Below, in pieces: positions 1 through 8,111 of a DNA stretch of 64,000 bases. The stretch covers positions 2,604,001 through 2,668,000 of the forward strand of contig NZ_CP157278.1 of NCBI RefSeq assembly GCF_040026395.1. Direction: 5' to 3'. The notes beneath the pieces are model-generated. The model was given only the letters and a program-made list of their open reading frames with translations. It was not told where the DNA came from and ran no database searches. The translations under genes were made by a program, and so were the position numbers. The DNA comes from Pedobacter lusitanus. Its GTDB lineage: Bacteria; Bacteroidota; Bacteroidia; Sphingobacteriales; Sphingobacteriaceae. The first letter of the stretch is position 1; the number at the start of each line of letters is the position of its first letter.

Positions 1-57
1 TTTTTGAATTTTACCCCGATGTTAAGCGGGTTAATGAGCAAACACTAACACATCAAT

Positions 58-879
58 ATGTATAATTTATTAAAAGGTAAAAGAGGTATCATTACTGGTG
101 CCCTGGATGAGAATTCCATTGCTTGGAAAGTTGCAGAAAAAGCCCATGAAGAAGGGGCGGAATTTGTTTTAACCAACGCTCCTATCGCTATGAGAATGGG
201 TGAGATTGACAAACTTGCAGAAAAAACGAATTCACAGATTATTCCTGCAGATGCGACCAGCGTAGAAGACCTGACTAATTTGTATATAAAATCTCAGGAA
301 ATATTAGGAGGTAAAATTGATTTTGTTCTGCATTCTATAGGAATGAGTGTCAACATCCGTAAAAAAATCCCTTATACTGAGTTAAACTATGATTATTTTC
401 AAAAAGGAATTGATGTATCAGCACTATCATTTCATAAGATGCTGGCAGTAGCCAAAAAGCTGGATGCGATTAATGAAGGCGGCAGTGTGGTAGCACTTAG
501 TTATATGGCTGCGCAAAGAACCTACCCTTTTTATACGGATATGGCAGACATTAAAGCAATGCTGGAGTCTATTGCCAGGAGCTTTGGTTATCATTATGGA
601 ATTGAAAAGAAAGTCCGTATCAATACGGTATCTCAGTCACCAACTAAAACAACGGCTGGTACAGGGGTTAAAGGTTTTGGTGATTTTTATGATTTTGCAG
701 ATGCAGTGTCTCCGCTTGGAAATGCTGATGCAGCCTCTTGTGCGGACTATTGTATTACTTTATTTTCGGATCTCACACGTATGGTTACGATGCAAAATCT
801 TTTTCATGATGGTGGTTATTCATCCACAGGTGTCAGTGATGAAGTCCTGACCCGTTTAGGTGTCGATCCACAGCCCTAG
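58..879 (+). CDS. fabI: Enoyl-ACP reductase FabI
   Basis: This is an NADH-dependent enoyl-ACP reductase, the last reduction step of each type II fatty acid elongation cycle, acting in the cytosol. The 273-residue protein has the FabI-type atypical short-chain dehydrogenase fold. The N-terminal nucleotide site reads ITGALDENSIAWKVA (residues 12-26). The catalytic set is Tyr149, Tyr159 and Lys166, with the Y-x9-Y-x6-K spacing of FabI rather than the Y-x3-K of ordinary SDRs. The C-terminal half has the usual substrate-loop region (SPTKTTAGTGVKGF). The ATG start directly precedes the Rossmann strand. It appears to be monocistronic, with a terminator hairpin at 901-925. Confidence 0.92.
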   Translation: MYNLLKGKRGIITGALDENSIAWKVAEKAHEEGAEFVLTNAPIAMRMGEIDKLAEKTNSQIIPADATSVEDLTNLYIKSQEILGGKIDFVLHSIGMSVNIRKKIPYTELNYDYFQKGIDVSALSFHKMLAVAKKLDAINEGGSVVALSYMAAQRTYPFYTDMADIKAMLESIARSFGYHYGIEKKVRINTVSQSPTKTTAGTGVKGFGDFYDFADAVSPLGNADAASCADYCITLFSDLTRMVTMQNLFHDGGYSSTGVSDEVLTRLGVDPQP

Positions 880-900
880 ATCTTTATTTTTTTAACATTT

Positions 901-925
901 AAATAGCCCTTAAAGGGCTATTTTT
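901..925 (+). terminator. Intrinsic terminator after fabI
   Basis: An 11-bp perfect stem (AAATAGCCCTT / AAGGGCTATTT) with a one-base centre is followed by a T run, 21 bases after the fabI stop codon. Confidence 0.8.
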
Positions 926-962
926 ATTACAAAATAACCTGCAGATCAGTTAAATTAGCTTC

Positions 963-2192
963 ATGATAAAATATCTCTTTGGGACAGTATTATTCTTATT
1001 TTTCTGCCTGCACACACATGCACAAAATCTGTATTCGATAAGTGGACAGGTTAAGGACAAAAAGGGAGAGACTCTTCCAGGAGCAGGTATCTACCTGAGT
1101 GGATATACGACAGCTACAGTCACCAATCAGGACGGACAATTCTCTCTGGCCAAGATAAAACCAGGCTCTTATGAGGTAGTAGTACAAATGATTGGTTATC
1201 TGCCCTACAGTAAAAGTGTCATCATTTCAGATAAATCTGTCAATATCACCATTGTCTTATCAGAGAATACTATTCAATTGAATGAGGTAGTTATCCGAGC
1301 TGATCCGGACCGGGAGAAAAATCTTAAATTATTTGAAGACTTTTTTATTGGCAGAACACCTAATTCTGCAAAATGCAAGATTCTGAATCCGCAGGTATTA
1401 TATATCAAATATGATGGCGATGCAAAAGTTCTCAGTGTCACGACCAACGAATTTCTGGTGGTTGAGAATAAAGCACTGGGTTATCGGCTAAAATATATGC
1501 TTAATCTCTTTGAATACAATTACAATACGAGGATAGTCTATTTTTCCGGTCTGCCGGTATTTGAAGACCTGAAAGGTTCGGGCCGCAAAAGAAGAACCTG
1601 GTTAAATAACAGGGAAATTGCTTATGCAGGCTCGCCGCAGCACTTCTTCCAGTCTCTGTATCAGAATAAAGTAGAAGAGAATGGATTCATCATTTACAAG
1701 CGCATTAAAACAAAAAATCCTAACCGTCCGCCTGATAGTTATATTGCAGCTACCAAAGCAAGGCTGATGAAGAAAGTGCATGGCGCAAGTGCTATTGGCT
1801 CTGTCTTTAGTGATTCACTGCTGATGATGCAGCGTTTATATGAGATGCCCAAAGAATTCACTACCCTGGATATGTCAGGAGTGGCAACTGATACCCTGGT
1901 TAAAAGTATATATCCTAATATGAAAACCATCAATTATAAGGATGAACTTTATATTATGTATACCAGAGAGGAAGAAAGTAATGCCTATTCCAATACCGGT
2001 CACTATATCATGCGGCCACTCACAGTTCCAAATTATCAGATTTCAGTAGTCAGTATGCTTAAAGGGCCGGTGAGTTTCTATCCAAATGGTGCAATACACG
2101 ATTCAAAAGCCATCCTATTCGAAGGTTTCTGGGCCTACGAAAAAATTGGAGATATGGTCCCCATGGATTATATCCCACTAAATAAAAGATAA
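963..2192 (+). CDS. Secreted protein with carboxypeptidase-like regulatory domain
   Basis: This is an exported protein of unknown function, 409 residues long. A signal peptide (MIKYLFGTVLFLFFCLHTHAQ) is followed by a CarboxypepD_reg-like beta-sandwich at about residues 26-105 (SISGQVKDKKGETLPGAGIYL ... IVLSENTIQLNEVVI). This fold is shared with the N-termini of Bacteroidota TonB-dependent receptors. The remaining 300 residues show no plug or barrel pattern that I recognise, so it is not a receptor itself. It is probably periplasmic or outer-membrane associated. It sits alone between fabI and a radical SAM gene on the same strand. Function is not assignable from sequence alone. Confidence 0.75.
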   Translation: MIKYLFGTVLFLFFCLHTHAQNLYSISGQVKDKKGETLPGAGIYLSGYTTATVTNQDGQFSLAKIKPGSYEVVVQMIGYLPYSKSVIISDKSVNITIVLSENTIQLNEVVIRADPDREKNLKLFEDFFIGRTPNSAKCKILNPQVLYIKYDGDAKVLSVTTNEFLVVENKALGYRLKYMLNLFEYNYNTRIVYFSGLPVFEDLKGSGRKRRTWLNNREIAYAGSPQHFFQSLYQNKVEENGFIIYKRIKTKNPNRPPDSYIAATKARLMKKVHGASAIGSVFSDSLLMMQRLYEMPKEFTTLDMSGVATDTLVKSIYPNMKTINYKDELYIMYTREEESNAYSNTGHYIMRPLTVPNYQISVVSMLKGPVSFYPNGAIHDSKAILFEGFWAYEKIGDMVPMDYIPLNKR

Positions 2193-2203
2193 TCTTTCTT
2201 TTT

Positions 2204-2226
2204 AATTACTAAAAAAATTAGTAATT
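2204..2226 (+). promoter_or_regulatory. AT-rich palindrome before radical SAM gene
   Basis: A 9-bp perfect inverted repeat (AATTACTAA / TTAGTAATT) with a 5-base A loop lies between the preceding stop codon and the ATG at 2233. It could be a weak terminator for the upstream gene or an operator. A near-match to the -7 element (TAATTTTA) overlaps its right arm, which would place the transcription start very close to the ATG. Confidence 0.35.
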
Positions 2227-2232
2227 TTAAAG

Positions 2233-3306
2233 ATGATTTCATCTGAAAAGCCGGAAGACCAATACCTGAAAGGAAGGGGTGCACAATTTAATCCTCATAA
2301 TCATTTTCTGAATCATTCCTATGTCAAAGAACATAGTGAAGGAATCGATGACTGGGAAAATGAAAACCATAAAACAAGCTTTATTATTGGCAAATCAAAG
2401 TCAATTGTCAATAAAGTGGCTAGCCCTGATGTGGGGATGGCTTATTCCCTGAATCCTTATCAGGGCTGTGAGCATGGCTGTATTTATTGTTATGCCAGGA
2501 ACTCGCATGAATACTGGGGTTTCAGTGCAGGGTTGGATTTCGAGAGAAAAATCATTGTTAAAAAAGATGCGCCGCAGCTATTCAAAAAATTTCTGGACCG
2601 CAAAGGCTGGAATGCAGAAACGATTTCCCTATCTGGCAATACAGACTGTTATCAGCCTGCTGAACGTGAGTTTAAGTTAACCAGACAATTGCTGGAAATT
2701 GCACTGGATTACAAACAGCCTATAGGGATGATTACAAAAAATGCATTGATTTTACGTGATCTGGATATCCTGCAGGAAATGGCCAAACAAAATCTCTGTC
2801 TGGTTTACCTGTCTATTAACAGTCTGGATGAAAAGCTGAGATTAAAAATGGAGCCACGTACTACAACAATCAGACAAAGACTAAAAGTAGTGGAAGAGCT
2901 GAGTAAAGCCGGTATTCCAACCGGTGTAATGGTAGCCCCTCTAGTCCCGGGGCTGAGTGATCATGAAATCCCGGCTATTCTGAAGACAATTGCCTCCTGT
3001 GGAGCAGAAAGTGCCGGTTATACTATTGTAAGACTAAATGGCGCTATAGGTTCAGTTTTTGAAGACTGGCTACGTCAGAATTTCCCGGATCGTTTTGACA
3101 AGGTATGGCATATGATACAGTCCTGTCATGGTGGACAGGTCAATGACAGCCGTTTTGGCGATAGAATGAGAGGCGAAGGTAATATTGCAAAACTCATTCA
3201 AGACACCTTCAGACTACACTGCAGAATCAATCACTTAAATGTTAAAAGAGTACATCTCAACTCAAGTTTGTTCCATATACCCAAACCTCAGTTAAGTCTG
3301 TTCTAG
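2233..3306 (+). CDS. Radical SAM protein, PA0069/SplB-like family
   Basis: This is a 357-residue radical S-adenosylmethionine enzyme of the PA0069 (spore photoproduct lyase-related) family. The 4Fe-4S ligands are visible as Cys79, Cys83 and Cys86 in the CxxxCxYC motif (GCEHGCIYCYARNSHEY). They are preceded by the family-typical N-terminal segment RGAQFNPHNHF. The length matches the family and the protein is cytosolic. Its substrate is not known from sequence, and spore photoproduct repair itself is not expected in a non-sporulating Bacteroidota. It is followed by a 375-base gap that ends at clpC on the opposite strand. Confidence 0.85.
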   Translation: MISSEKPEDQYLKGRGAQFNPHNHFLNHSYVKEHSEGIDDWENENHKTSFIIGKSKSIVNKVASPDVGMAYSLNPYQGCEHGCIYCYARNSHEYWGFSAGLDFERKIIVKKDAPQLFKKFLDRKGWNAETISLSGNTDCYQPAEREFKLTRQLLEIALDYKQPIGMITKNALILRDLDILQEMAKQNLCLVYLSINSLDEKLRLKMEPRTTTIRQRLKVVEELSKAGIPTGVMVAPLVPGLSDHEIPAILKTIASCGAESAGYTIVRLNGAIGSVFEDWLRQNFPDRFDKVWHMIQSCHGGQVNDSRFGDRMRGEGNIAKLIQDTFRLHCRINHLNVKRVHLNSSLFHIPKPQLSLF

Positions 3307-3437
3307 CTTTTAAGCCAGATAAGAAGATTATATCTTGTTTGAAAGGGGCCAGGAACTTTATTATCCTCTCAATCTAAAACCTTAAATAGAGGAATTACCT
3401 AAGGTCTTACAATCCACATTTTCCTAATTTCTCCATT

Positions 3438-3478
3438 TAGTCTTTCCACAACCCCCACCCCTAGTCTTTCCAAACCCC
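3438..3478. repeat. Imperfect direct repeat, C-rich on plus strand
   Basis: Two copies of TAGTCTTTCCA followed by A/C-rich runs begin at 3438 and 3462. The plus strand is almost G-free here, so the minus strand (the clpC 3' flank) carries several G runs (GGGG, GGGGG) with possible quadruplex character. No gene is visible between 3307 and 3548. Confidence 0.45.
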
Positions 3479-3548
3479 ACCAAGTAATCCGATTAATTAC
3501 CATAAATATAATTGCTTCTCTCTACAGGAAAGGCCTAACCGGAGAATA

Positions 3549-3626
3549 AAAAAGCTTGACATGCAATCCCAGACATTGGCCATCCCTTCAGATGGGCGTA
3601 GTCTGGGATTGCATGTCAAGCTTTTT
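3549..3626. repeat. Long hairpin with conserved 26-nt loop, copy 1
   Basis: A perfect 26-bp inverted repeat (3549-3574 with 3601-3626; the arm begins AAAAAGCTTGACATG) encloses a 26-nt loop at 3575-3600. The loop itself can fold as CCATC-CCTTCA-GATGG. The outer ends are A5 and T5, so the element reads as a bidirectional intrinsic terminator between the convergent radical SAM and clpC genes. The same loop, base for base, lies in an unrelated stem at 46627-46652. Confidence 0.85.
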
Positions 3627-3631
3627 AACGT

Positions 3632-3661
3632 AAAAAGGCCGCCCTTTAGAGGCAGCCTTTT
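3632..3661 (-). terminator. Terminator after clpC
   Basis: Stem AAAAGGC-c-GCC / GGC-a-GCCTTTT, 21 bases beyond the clpC stop codon in the minus direction and directly next to the larger hairpin at 3549-3626. Confidence 0.65.
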
Positions 3662-3681
3662 ATATTTCCGTATTGGAGTGA

Positions 3682-6222
3682 TTACTCTATACTTCCTTCT
3701 TCTTTTTTCTTCTTCTTACCAGGGCTCTTATTTTCAACTACAATCAGATCAGTTTCTTTATTGTAATCAATTTCAAGTATATCCCCATCATTGATTTCAC
3801 CTTTAAGGATTTCCTCAGCAATAGGATCTTCCAGGTATTTCTGAATAGCACGTTTCAACGGACGGGCACCGAAGTTACTGTCAAAACCTTTGTCAGCAAT
3901 AAAATCTTTTGCCACATCAGTTAATTTCACTTCATAACCTAAGTTATGTACTCTGCCAAATAAAGATTTAAGTTCAATATCAATGATTTTGAAGATCTCA
4001 TCTTTACCTAAAGTATTGAATACAACTACGTCGTCAACACGATTCAGGAATTCAGGAGCAAAAGCACGTTTCAATGCATTCTCAATTACACCTCTTGAAT
4101 GAGCGTCTACCTGATTCGTTTTTGCATTGGTAGAGAAACCAATACCCTGACCGAAATCTTTAAGCTGACGTGCACCAATATTGGAAGTCATAATGATGAT
4201 AGTATTTCTGAAATCGACCTTGCGACCTAAACTATCAGTCAGCTGACCTTCGTCCAATACCTGTAACAGAATATTAAACACATCAGGGTGAGCTTTCTCA
4301 ATCTCATCCAATAAGATAACTGCATATGGTTTGCGACGTACTTTTTCAGTTAACTGTCCACCTTCTTCATAACCAACATATCCCGGAGGCGCTCCCACTA
4401 AACGTGATACAGCGAATTTCTCCATGTACTCACTCATATCGATCTGGATCAGTGAATCATCGCTGTCGAACATAAATCTTGCAAGTTCTTTAGCCAGCTC
4501 AGTTTTACCAACACCGGTAGGACCTAAGAAAATAAATGAACCAATAGGTTTTTTAGGGTCTTTTAATCCTGCTCTTGTACGTTGAATAGCTTTACTTAAT
4601 TTTTTGATCGCATCGTCCTGACCAATAATTTTAGTAGCAATAGTGTCATACATATTCAGCAATTTCACACTATCAGTCTGGCCAACACGTTGTAAAGGAA
4701 TACCAGTCATCATAGAAACAACCTCAGCAACATTATCCTCAGTTACAGTGTAACGTTTAGTTTTAGTTTCGGCTTCCCACTCAGTTTTTGCACGATCGAG
4801 CTCTTCTAAAAGATTTTTCTCTGTATCTCTTAGTTTTGCAGCCTCCTCATATTTCTGGCTTTTTACAACTTTATTTTTCTCAACCTTAATATTTTCAATC
4901 TTGTTCTCAATATCAATGATATTTTCCGGAACATGAATATTAGTTAAGTGAACTCTTGAACCAGCTTCATCCAGAGCATCAATAGCTTTATCCGGAAGGA
5001 ATCTGTCAGTGATATATCTGGTAGTCAGCGCAACACAGGCATTTATTGCCTCATTTGTGTAAGTAACACCATGATGTTCCTCATACTTCTCTTTAATACG
5101 GTTCAGGATCTCAATAGTTTCATCAGGTGAAGCAGGCTCAATCATAACCTTCTGGAAACGACGATCCAGGGCTCCATCTTTCTCTATATACTGACGGTAT
5201 TCATCCAGAGTAGTTGCACCAATACATTGTATTTCACCTCTGGCTAAAGCAGGTTTGAACATATTGGAAGCATCCAGCGAACCAGAAGCTCCACCAGCAC
5301 CAACAATAGTATGGATTTCATCAATGAATAATATTACATCAGTTGATTTCTCCAGTTCATTCATGACTGCTTTCATACGTTCTTCAAACTGACCGCGATA
5401 TTTAGTACCTGCTACTAAAGAAGCAAGATCTAACGTCACTACACGTTTGTTGAACAATACTCTTGATACCTTACGCTGAACGATGCGCAATGCAAGTCCT
5501 TCAGCAATTGCTGATTTACCCACACCTGGCTCACCAATCAAAATAGGGTTATTCTTTTTACGGCGGGAAAGGATTTGAGAAACACGCTCAATCTCTTTTT
5601 CACGACCTACAATAGGATCCAGACGACCTTCTTCTGCAGCTTTTGTCAGGTCTCTTCCAAAATTATCCAGAACAGGAGTTTTGGATTTTATATCAGAAAC
5701 TTTTTTTGGACTGCTGAAGCTTTCTTCTTCACGATAATCATCATCACCACCTGTAGAAGCGCTACCCTGAGTTTCATCTCTGAAACCATTTTTATTTACT
5801 TCCACTTCCTGTTTGAAGATTTCGTAGTTGATGCTATACTGTAATAATATCTGAGATGCGATATTATCATCATCACGAAGGATAGATAACAGCAAATGCT
5901 CCGTTCCTATTAAATCACTCTTGAAAATTTTGGCTTCCAGATAAGTGATTTTTAATACTTTTTCGGCTTGTTTGGTCAAAGGGATATTTCCCAGATTAAC
6001 CGTAACACTGGAAGTACCTCTTACTGCCTCCTCTATTGAGCGGCGCAATTTAGATGTATCAACCCCCAGCGACTTCAATATTTTGATAGCCATTCCATCG
6101 CCTTCGCGAATCAGACCTAACAAAAGATGTTCAGCGCCTATATAATCATGACCTAATCTCAGGGCTTCTTCCCTGCTAAACGAAATCACGTCTTTTACCT
6201 GTGGTGAAAATTTAGCTTCCAT
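3682..6222 (-). CDS. clpC: ATP-dependent Clp protease ATPase subunit ClpC
   Basis: This AAA+ unfoldase delivers damaged or regulated proteins to ClpP in the cytosol. The 846-residue protein has two N-terminal Clp repeats (about residues 1-145). The first ATPase has Walker [10 protein letters not shown] near 228. A UVR-like coiled segment ([14 protein letters not shown]) lies near 455, which separates ClpC from ClpA. The second ATPase has Walker [11 protein letters not shown] near 566. An IGF tripeptide near 690 (GQGIGFSTN) is the ClpP-docking loop, so it should work with ClpP. The C-terminal tail is Lys-rich. Upstream on the minus strand, TAGTTTAG about 30 bases before the ATG is a one-mismatch -7 element. 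Confidence 0.95.
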   Translation of the reverse strand: MEAKFSPQVKDVISFSREEALRLGHDYIGAEHLLLGLIREGDGMAIKILKSLGVDTSKLRRSIEEAVRGTSSVTVNLGNIPLTKQAEKVLKITYLEAKIFKSDLIGTEHLLLSILRDDDNIASQILLQYSINYEIFKQEVEVNKNGFRDETQGSASTGGDDDYREEESFSSPKKVSDIKSKTPVLDNFGRDLTKAAEEGRLDPIVGREKEIERVSQILSRRKKNNPILIGEPGVGKSAIAEGLALRIVQRKVSRVLFNKRVVTLDLASLVAGTKYRGQFEERMKAVMNELEKSTDVILFIDEIHTIVGAGGASGSLDASNMFKPALARGEIQCIGATTLDEYRQYIEKDGALDRRFQKVMIEPASPDETIEILNRIKEKYEEHHGVTYTNEAINACVALTTRYITDRFLPDKAIDALDEAGSRVHLTNIHVPENIIDIENKIENIKVEKNKVVKSQKYEEAAKLRDTEKNLLEELDRAKTEWEAETKTKRYTVTEDNVAEVVSMMTGIPLQRVGQTDSVKLLNMYDTIATKIIGQDDAIKKLSKAIQRTRAGLKDPKKPIGSFIFLGPTGVGKTELAKELARFMFDSDDSLIQIDMSEYMEKFAVSRLVGAPPGYVGYEEGGQLTEKVRRKPYAVILLDEIEKAHPDVFNILLQVLDEGQLTDSLGRKVDFRNTIIIMTSNIGARQLKDFGQGIGFSTNAKTNQVDAHSRGVIENALKRAFAPEFLNRVDDVVVFNTLGKDEIFKIIDIELKSLFGRVHNLGYEVKLTDVAKDFIADKGFDSNFGARPLKRAIQKYLEDPIAEEILKGEINDGDILEIDYNKETDLIVVENKSPGKKKKKEEGSIE

Positions 6223-6435
6223 ATATACCTTTTCTTAAACGCAACGCCCCTAAACTATAAAAATGTTTTATAAATAAGCGTCACCTATATGATTTATTTT
6301 ATCAACAATTACGCCATATGGCAGAGGATAGATTTCGTTAATGATCTTATTCCACTAAACTTACTAAGTTTTGACACTAATCGCAATATTATTTTATTTG
6401 TCTTAGAAAAATAAAATATGTTCTAAAGTACTTTA

Positions 6436-6501
6436 AATAATCATTAACAAAGCCGGCTTCTTCCCTTTTGGGAGAATTGTCCCCGGAATGTAATGATTAT
6501 T
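6436..6501. other. Nested stem-loop in clpC upstream gap
   Basis: An 11-bp perfect outer stem (AATAATCATTA at 6436-6446 with TAATGATTATT at 6491-6501) encloses 44 bases. The enclosed part contains a second hairpin of the form TTCCC-tttt-GGGAGAA and two CCGG motifs. It lies in the 342-base non-coding gap between the small gene ending at 6565 and clpC, both on the minus strand. It has no T tract, so it is not a typical terminator. Confidence 0.5.
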
Positions 6502-6564
6502 GTGCCATAAACTACCTGTCATTTTGTTAGTTACACTGAGTTAAAAGCAACAAAATGGCAGTCA

Positions 6565-6786
6565 TTAATTCGATTTCTCAATCCATTCCCCAATTTTTCG
6601 CACAATCGGTTTCAATATATCGTAATCTGTTCGCCAAATCACAATGTCCTTATTGACCTCAGGACAGATTAAACCAATAAATTTAGCTTGTAAAAACACT
6701 CTGTAACCAGAGCCATCTTCTCCGGACAGGATTAATAGTTTTCTTTTTTGACCACGGTATTCATCTTCATAGATGTATTGTTCCAT
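6565..6786 (-). CDS. Small hypothetical protein
   Basis: A 73-residue soluble protein that I do not recognise. It is acidic at the start (MEQYIYEDEYRGQKRK), has an alternating beta-strand-like middle (KLLILSGEDGSGYRVFLQAKFIGLICPEVN) and ends in an amphipathic helix (LKPIVRKIGEWIEKS). There is no signal peptide or membrane segment. The base composition and frame look coding. It is isolated, 168 bases from the divergent Crp/Fnr gene. Confidence 0.6.
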   Translation of the reverse strand: MEQYIYEDEYRGQKRKLLILSGEDGSGYRVFLQAKFIGLICPEVNKDIVIWRTDYDILKPIVRKIGEWIEKSN

Positions 6787-6954
6787 AATTAGGCGTTAAT
6801 TTATATCTAACGCATCAAATCTCTAAAAATTTCATCAGGATTACATCATATACAGCTTATATACAAATATTAAACTTTACAGTCATTTTATTAAATTTTC
6901 ACTATTCTTGACAAAGAATTAATTCCCCTGACTTATCCTTTAATTAAAATCGCA

Positions 6955-7533
6955 TTGTATAATCATATTTTAAATAACATTGCCAAACATATTTCACTGG
7001 ATAAGGAAGAAACTGATCATTTCATTTCGTTCTTAAAACCGCGAAAAGTCTCCCGAAAGGAACTGATACTTCAGCAGGGAGAAATTTGTAAGTATATCAA
7101 TTTTGTAGATTCCGGTATTTTAAGAGCTTATTATCCTGATAAAACAGGTAAGCAGTCAACTATTATGTTTGCTGTTACCGACTGGTGGATAACCGACATG
7201 TTTTGTTTTATTCATCAACAACCAGCAATGCTGACTATTGAGGCGATAGAAGAAAGTATCATTCTGCAGCTATCAAAAGAAAGCCTTGATAACCTATATA
7301 TCAGGATACCTAAATTTGAAACGTTTTTCCGCATAATCTTTCAAAACGCTTATATCAGAGAGCAGCTAAGGACTATACAAAATCTTTCTCTTCCTGCCGA
7401 AGAACGTTATCAGATCTTTAGGGATAAATATCCCCAGGTAATCAGACAGATTACCCAAAAACAGATTGCTTCGTATCTTGGTATTACCCCAGAATTTTTA
7501 AGTATGATCCGGGCTAATAAACACAAAAAGTAA
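6955..7533 (+). CDS. Crp/Fnr family transcriptional regulator
   Basis: A 192-residue regulator with an N-terminal cyclic-nucleotide-binding-like beta-roll (about residues 20-115, LILQQGEICKYINFVDSGILRAYY) and a short C-terminal helix-turn-helix (TQKQIASYLGITPEFLSMIR, about 165-185). No Cys cluster for an Fnr-type iron-sulfur centre is seen. The only plausible start is TTG at 6955, because the next in-frame ATG lies inside the effector domain. A TTGACA-like hexamer lies about 45 bases upstream. It may regulate the co-directional DUF4406 gene 62 bases downstream, but this is inference. Confidence 0.85.
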   Translation: MYNHILNNIAKHISLDKEETDHFISFLKPRKVSRKELILQQGEICKYINFVDSGILRAYYPDKTGKQSTIMFAVTDWWITDMFCFIHQQPAMLTIEAIEESIILQLSKESLDNLYIRIPKFETFFRIIFQNAYIREQLRTIQNLSLPAEERYQIFRDKYPQVIRQITQKQIASYLGITPEFLSMIRANKHKK

Positions 7534-7595
7534 TTTCTTAAACTACTTTATTTTTTTCAACTCTTCTGTTCACTTCTTTTGTATAAAAAAAAGAT

Positions 7596-7952
7596 ATGTT
7601 AATACTTATAGCAGGTCCTTACCGCAGCGGAACAAATGACGATCCTAAATTAATGCAACAAAACCTAAGTAAATTAGAAGCAGCGGCATTACCCTTATTC
7701 AGACTAGGGCATATTCCAGTAATTGGTGAATGGGTTGCACTCCCTTTACTTCACCTGGCAGGCTCGACTAAACCTGGTGATGAAGCTTATGAAGAAATTC
7801 TCTATCCTGTAGCCCACCGTTTACTTTTAAAGTGTGATGCTGTTCTTCGGCTTGAAGGTGCTTCAAAGGGAGCAGATGAAGATGTCAGAATTGCAAAAGA
7901 AAGAGGCTTAAAAGTTTATTACGCTCTGGAAGATGTACCACGTGCAGAATAA
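7596..7952 (+). CDS. DUF4406 family protein
   Basis: A 118-residue protein of the DUF4406 family, which has a nucleoside 2-deoxyribosyltransferase-like fold. The N-terminus LILIAGPYRSG and the later GASKGADEDVRIAKERGLKVYY match the substrate-loop and final-helix pattern of that fold, but I cannot place a catalytic Glu with certainty. It is probably cytosolic. It follows the Crp/Fnr gene, and TTCTTTTG (7574-7581) is a one-mismatch -7 element just before it, so it likely has its own promoter. Confidence 0.7.
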   Translation: MLILIAGPYRSGTNDDPKLMQQNLSKLEAAALPLFRLGHIPVIGEWVALPLLHLAGSTKPGDEAYEEILYPVAHRLLLKCDAVLRLEGASKGADEDVRIAKERGLKVYYALEDVPRAE

Positions 7953-8011
7953 TTAAAAGATAAATTCAAGCTTATATCTGACAAACAATTTTTTAATGGG
8001 TTTACCTTGTT

Positions 8012-8019
8012 TATCTTTG
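8012..8019 (+). promoter_or_regulatory. -7 promoter element of ettA
   Basis: TATCTTTG is an exact match to the Bacteroidota TAnnTTTG element, 93 bases before the ettA ATG at 8112. The predicted leader of about 85 bases holds a small hairpin (GCCTTTTAAAGGC). Confidence 0.6.
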
Positions 8020-8111
8020 TGACCGCCGCACCGCATCAGGACGGAGAAACGGAACGTAGAATTAACAATCAATAAAAGCCTTTTAAAGGCATAGCATATT
8101 AAAAACCAATT

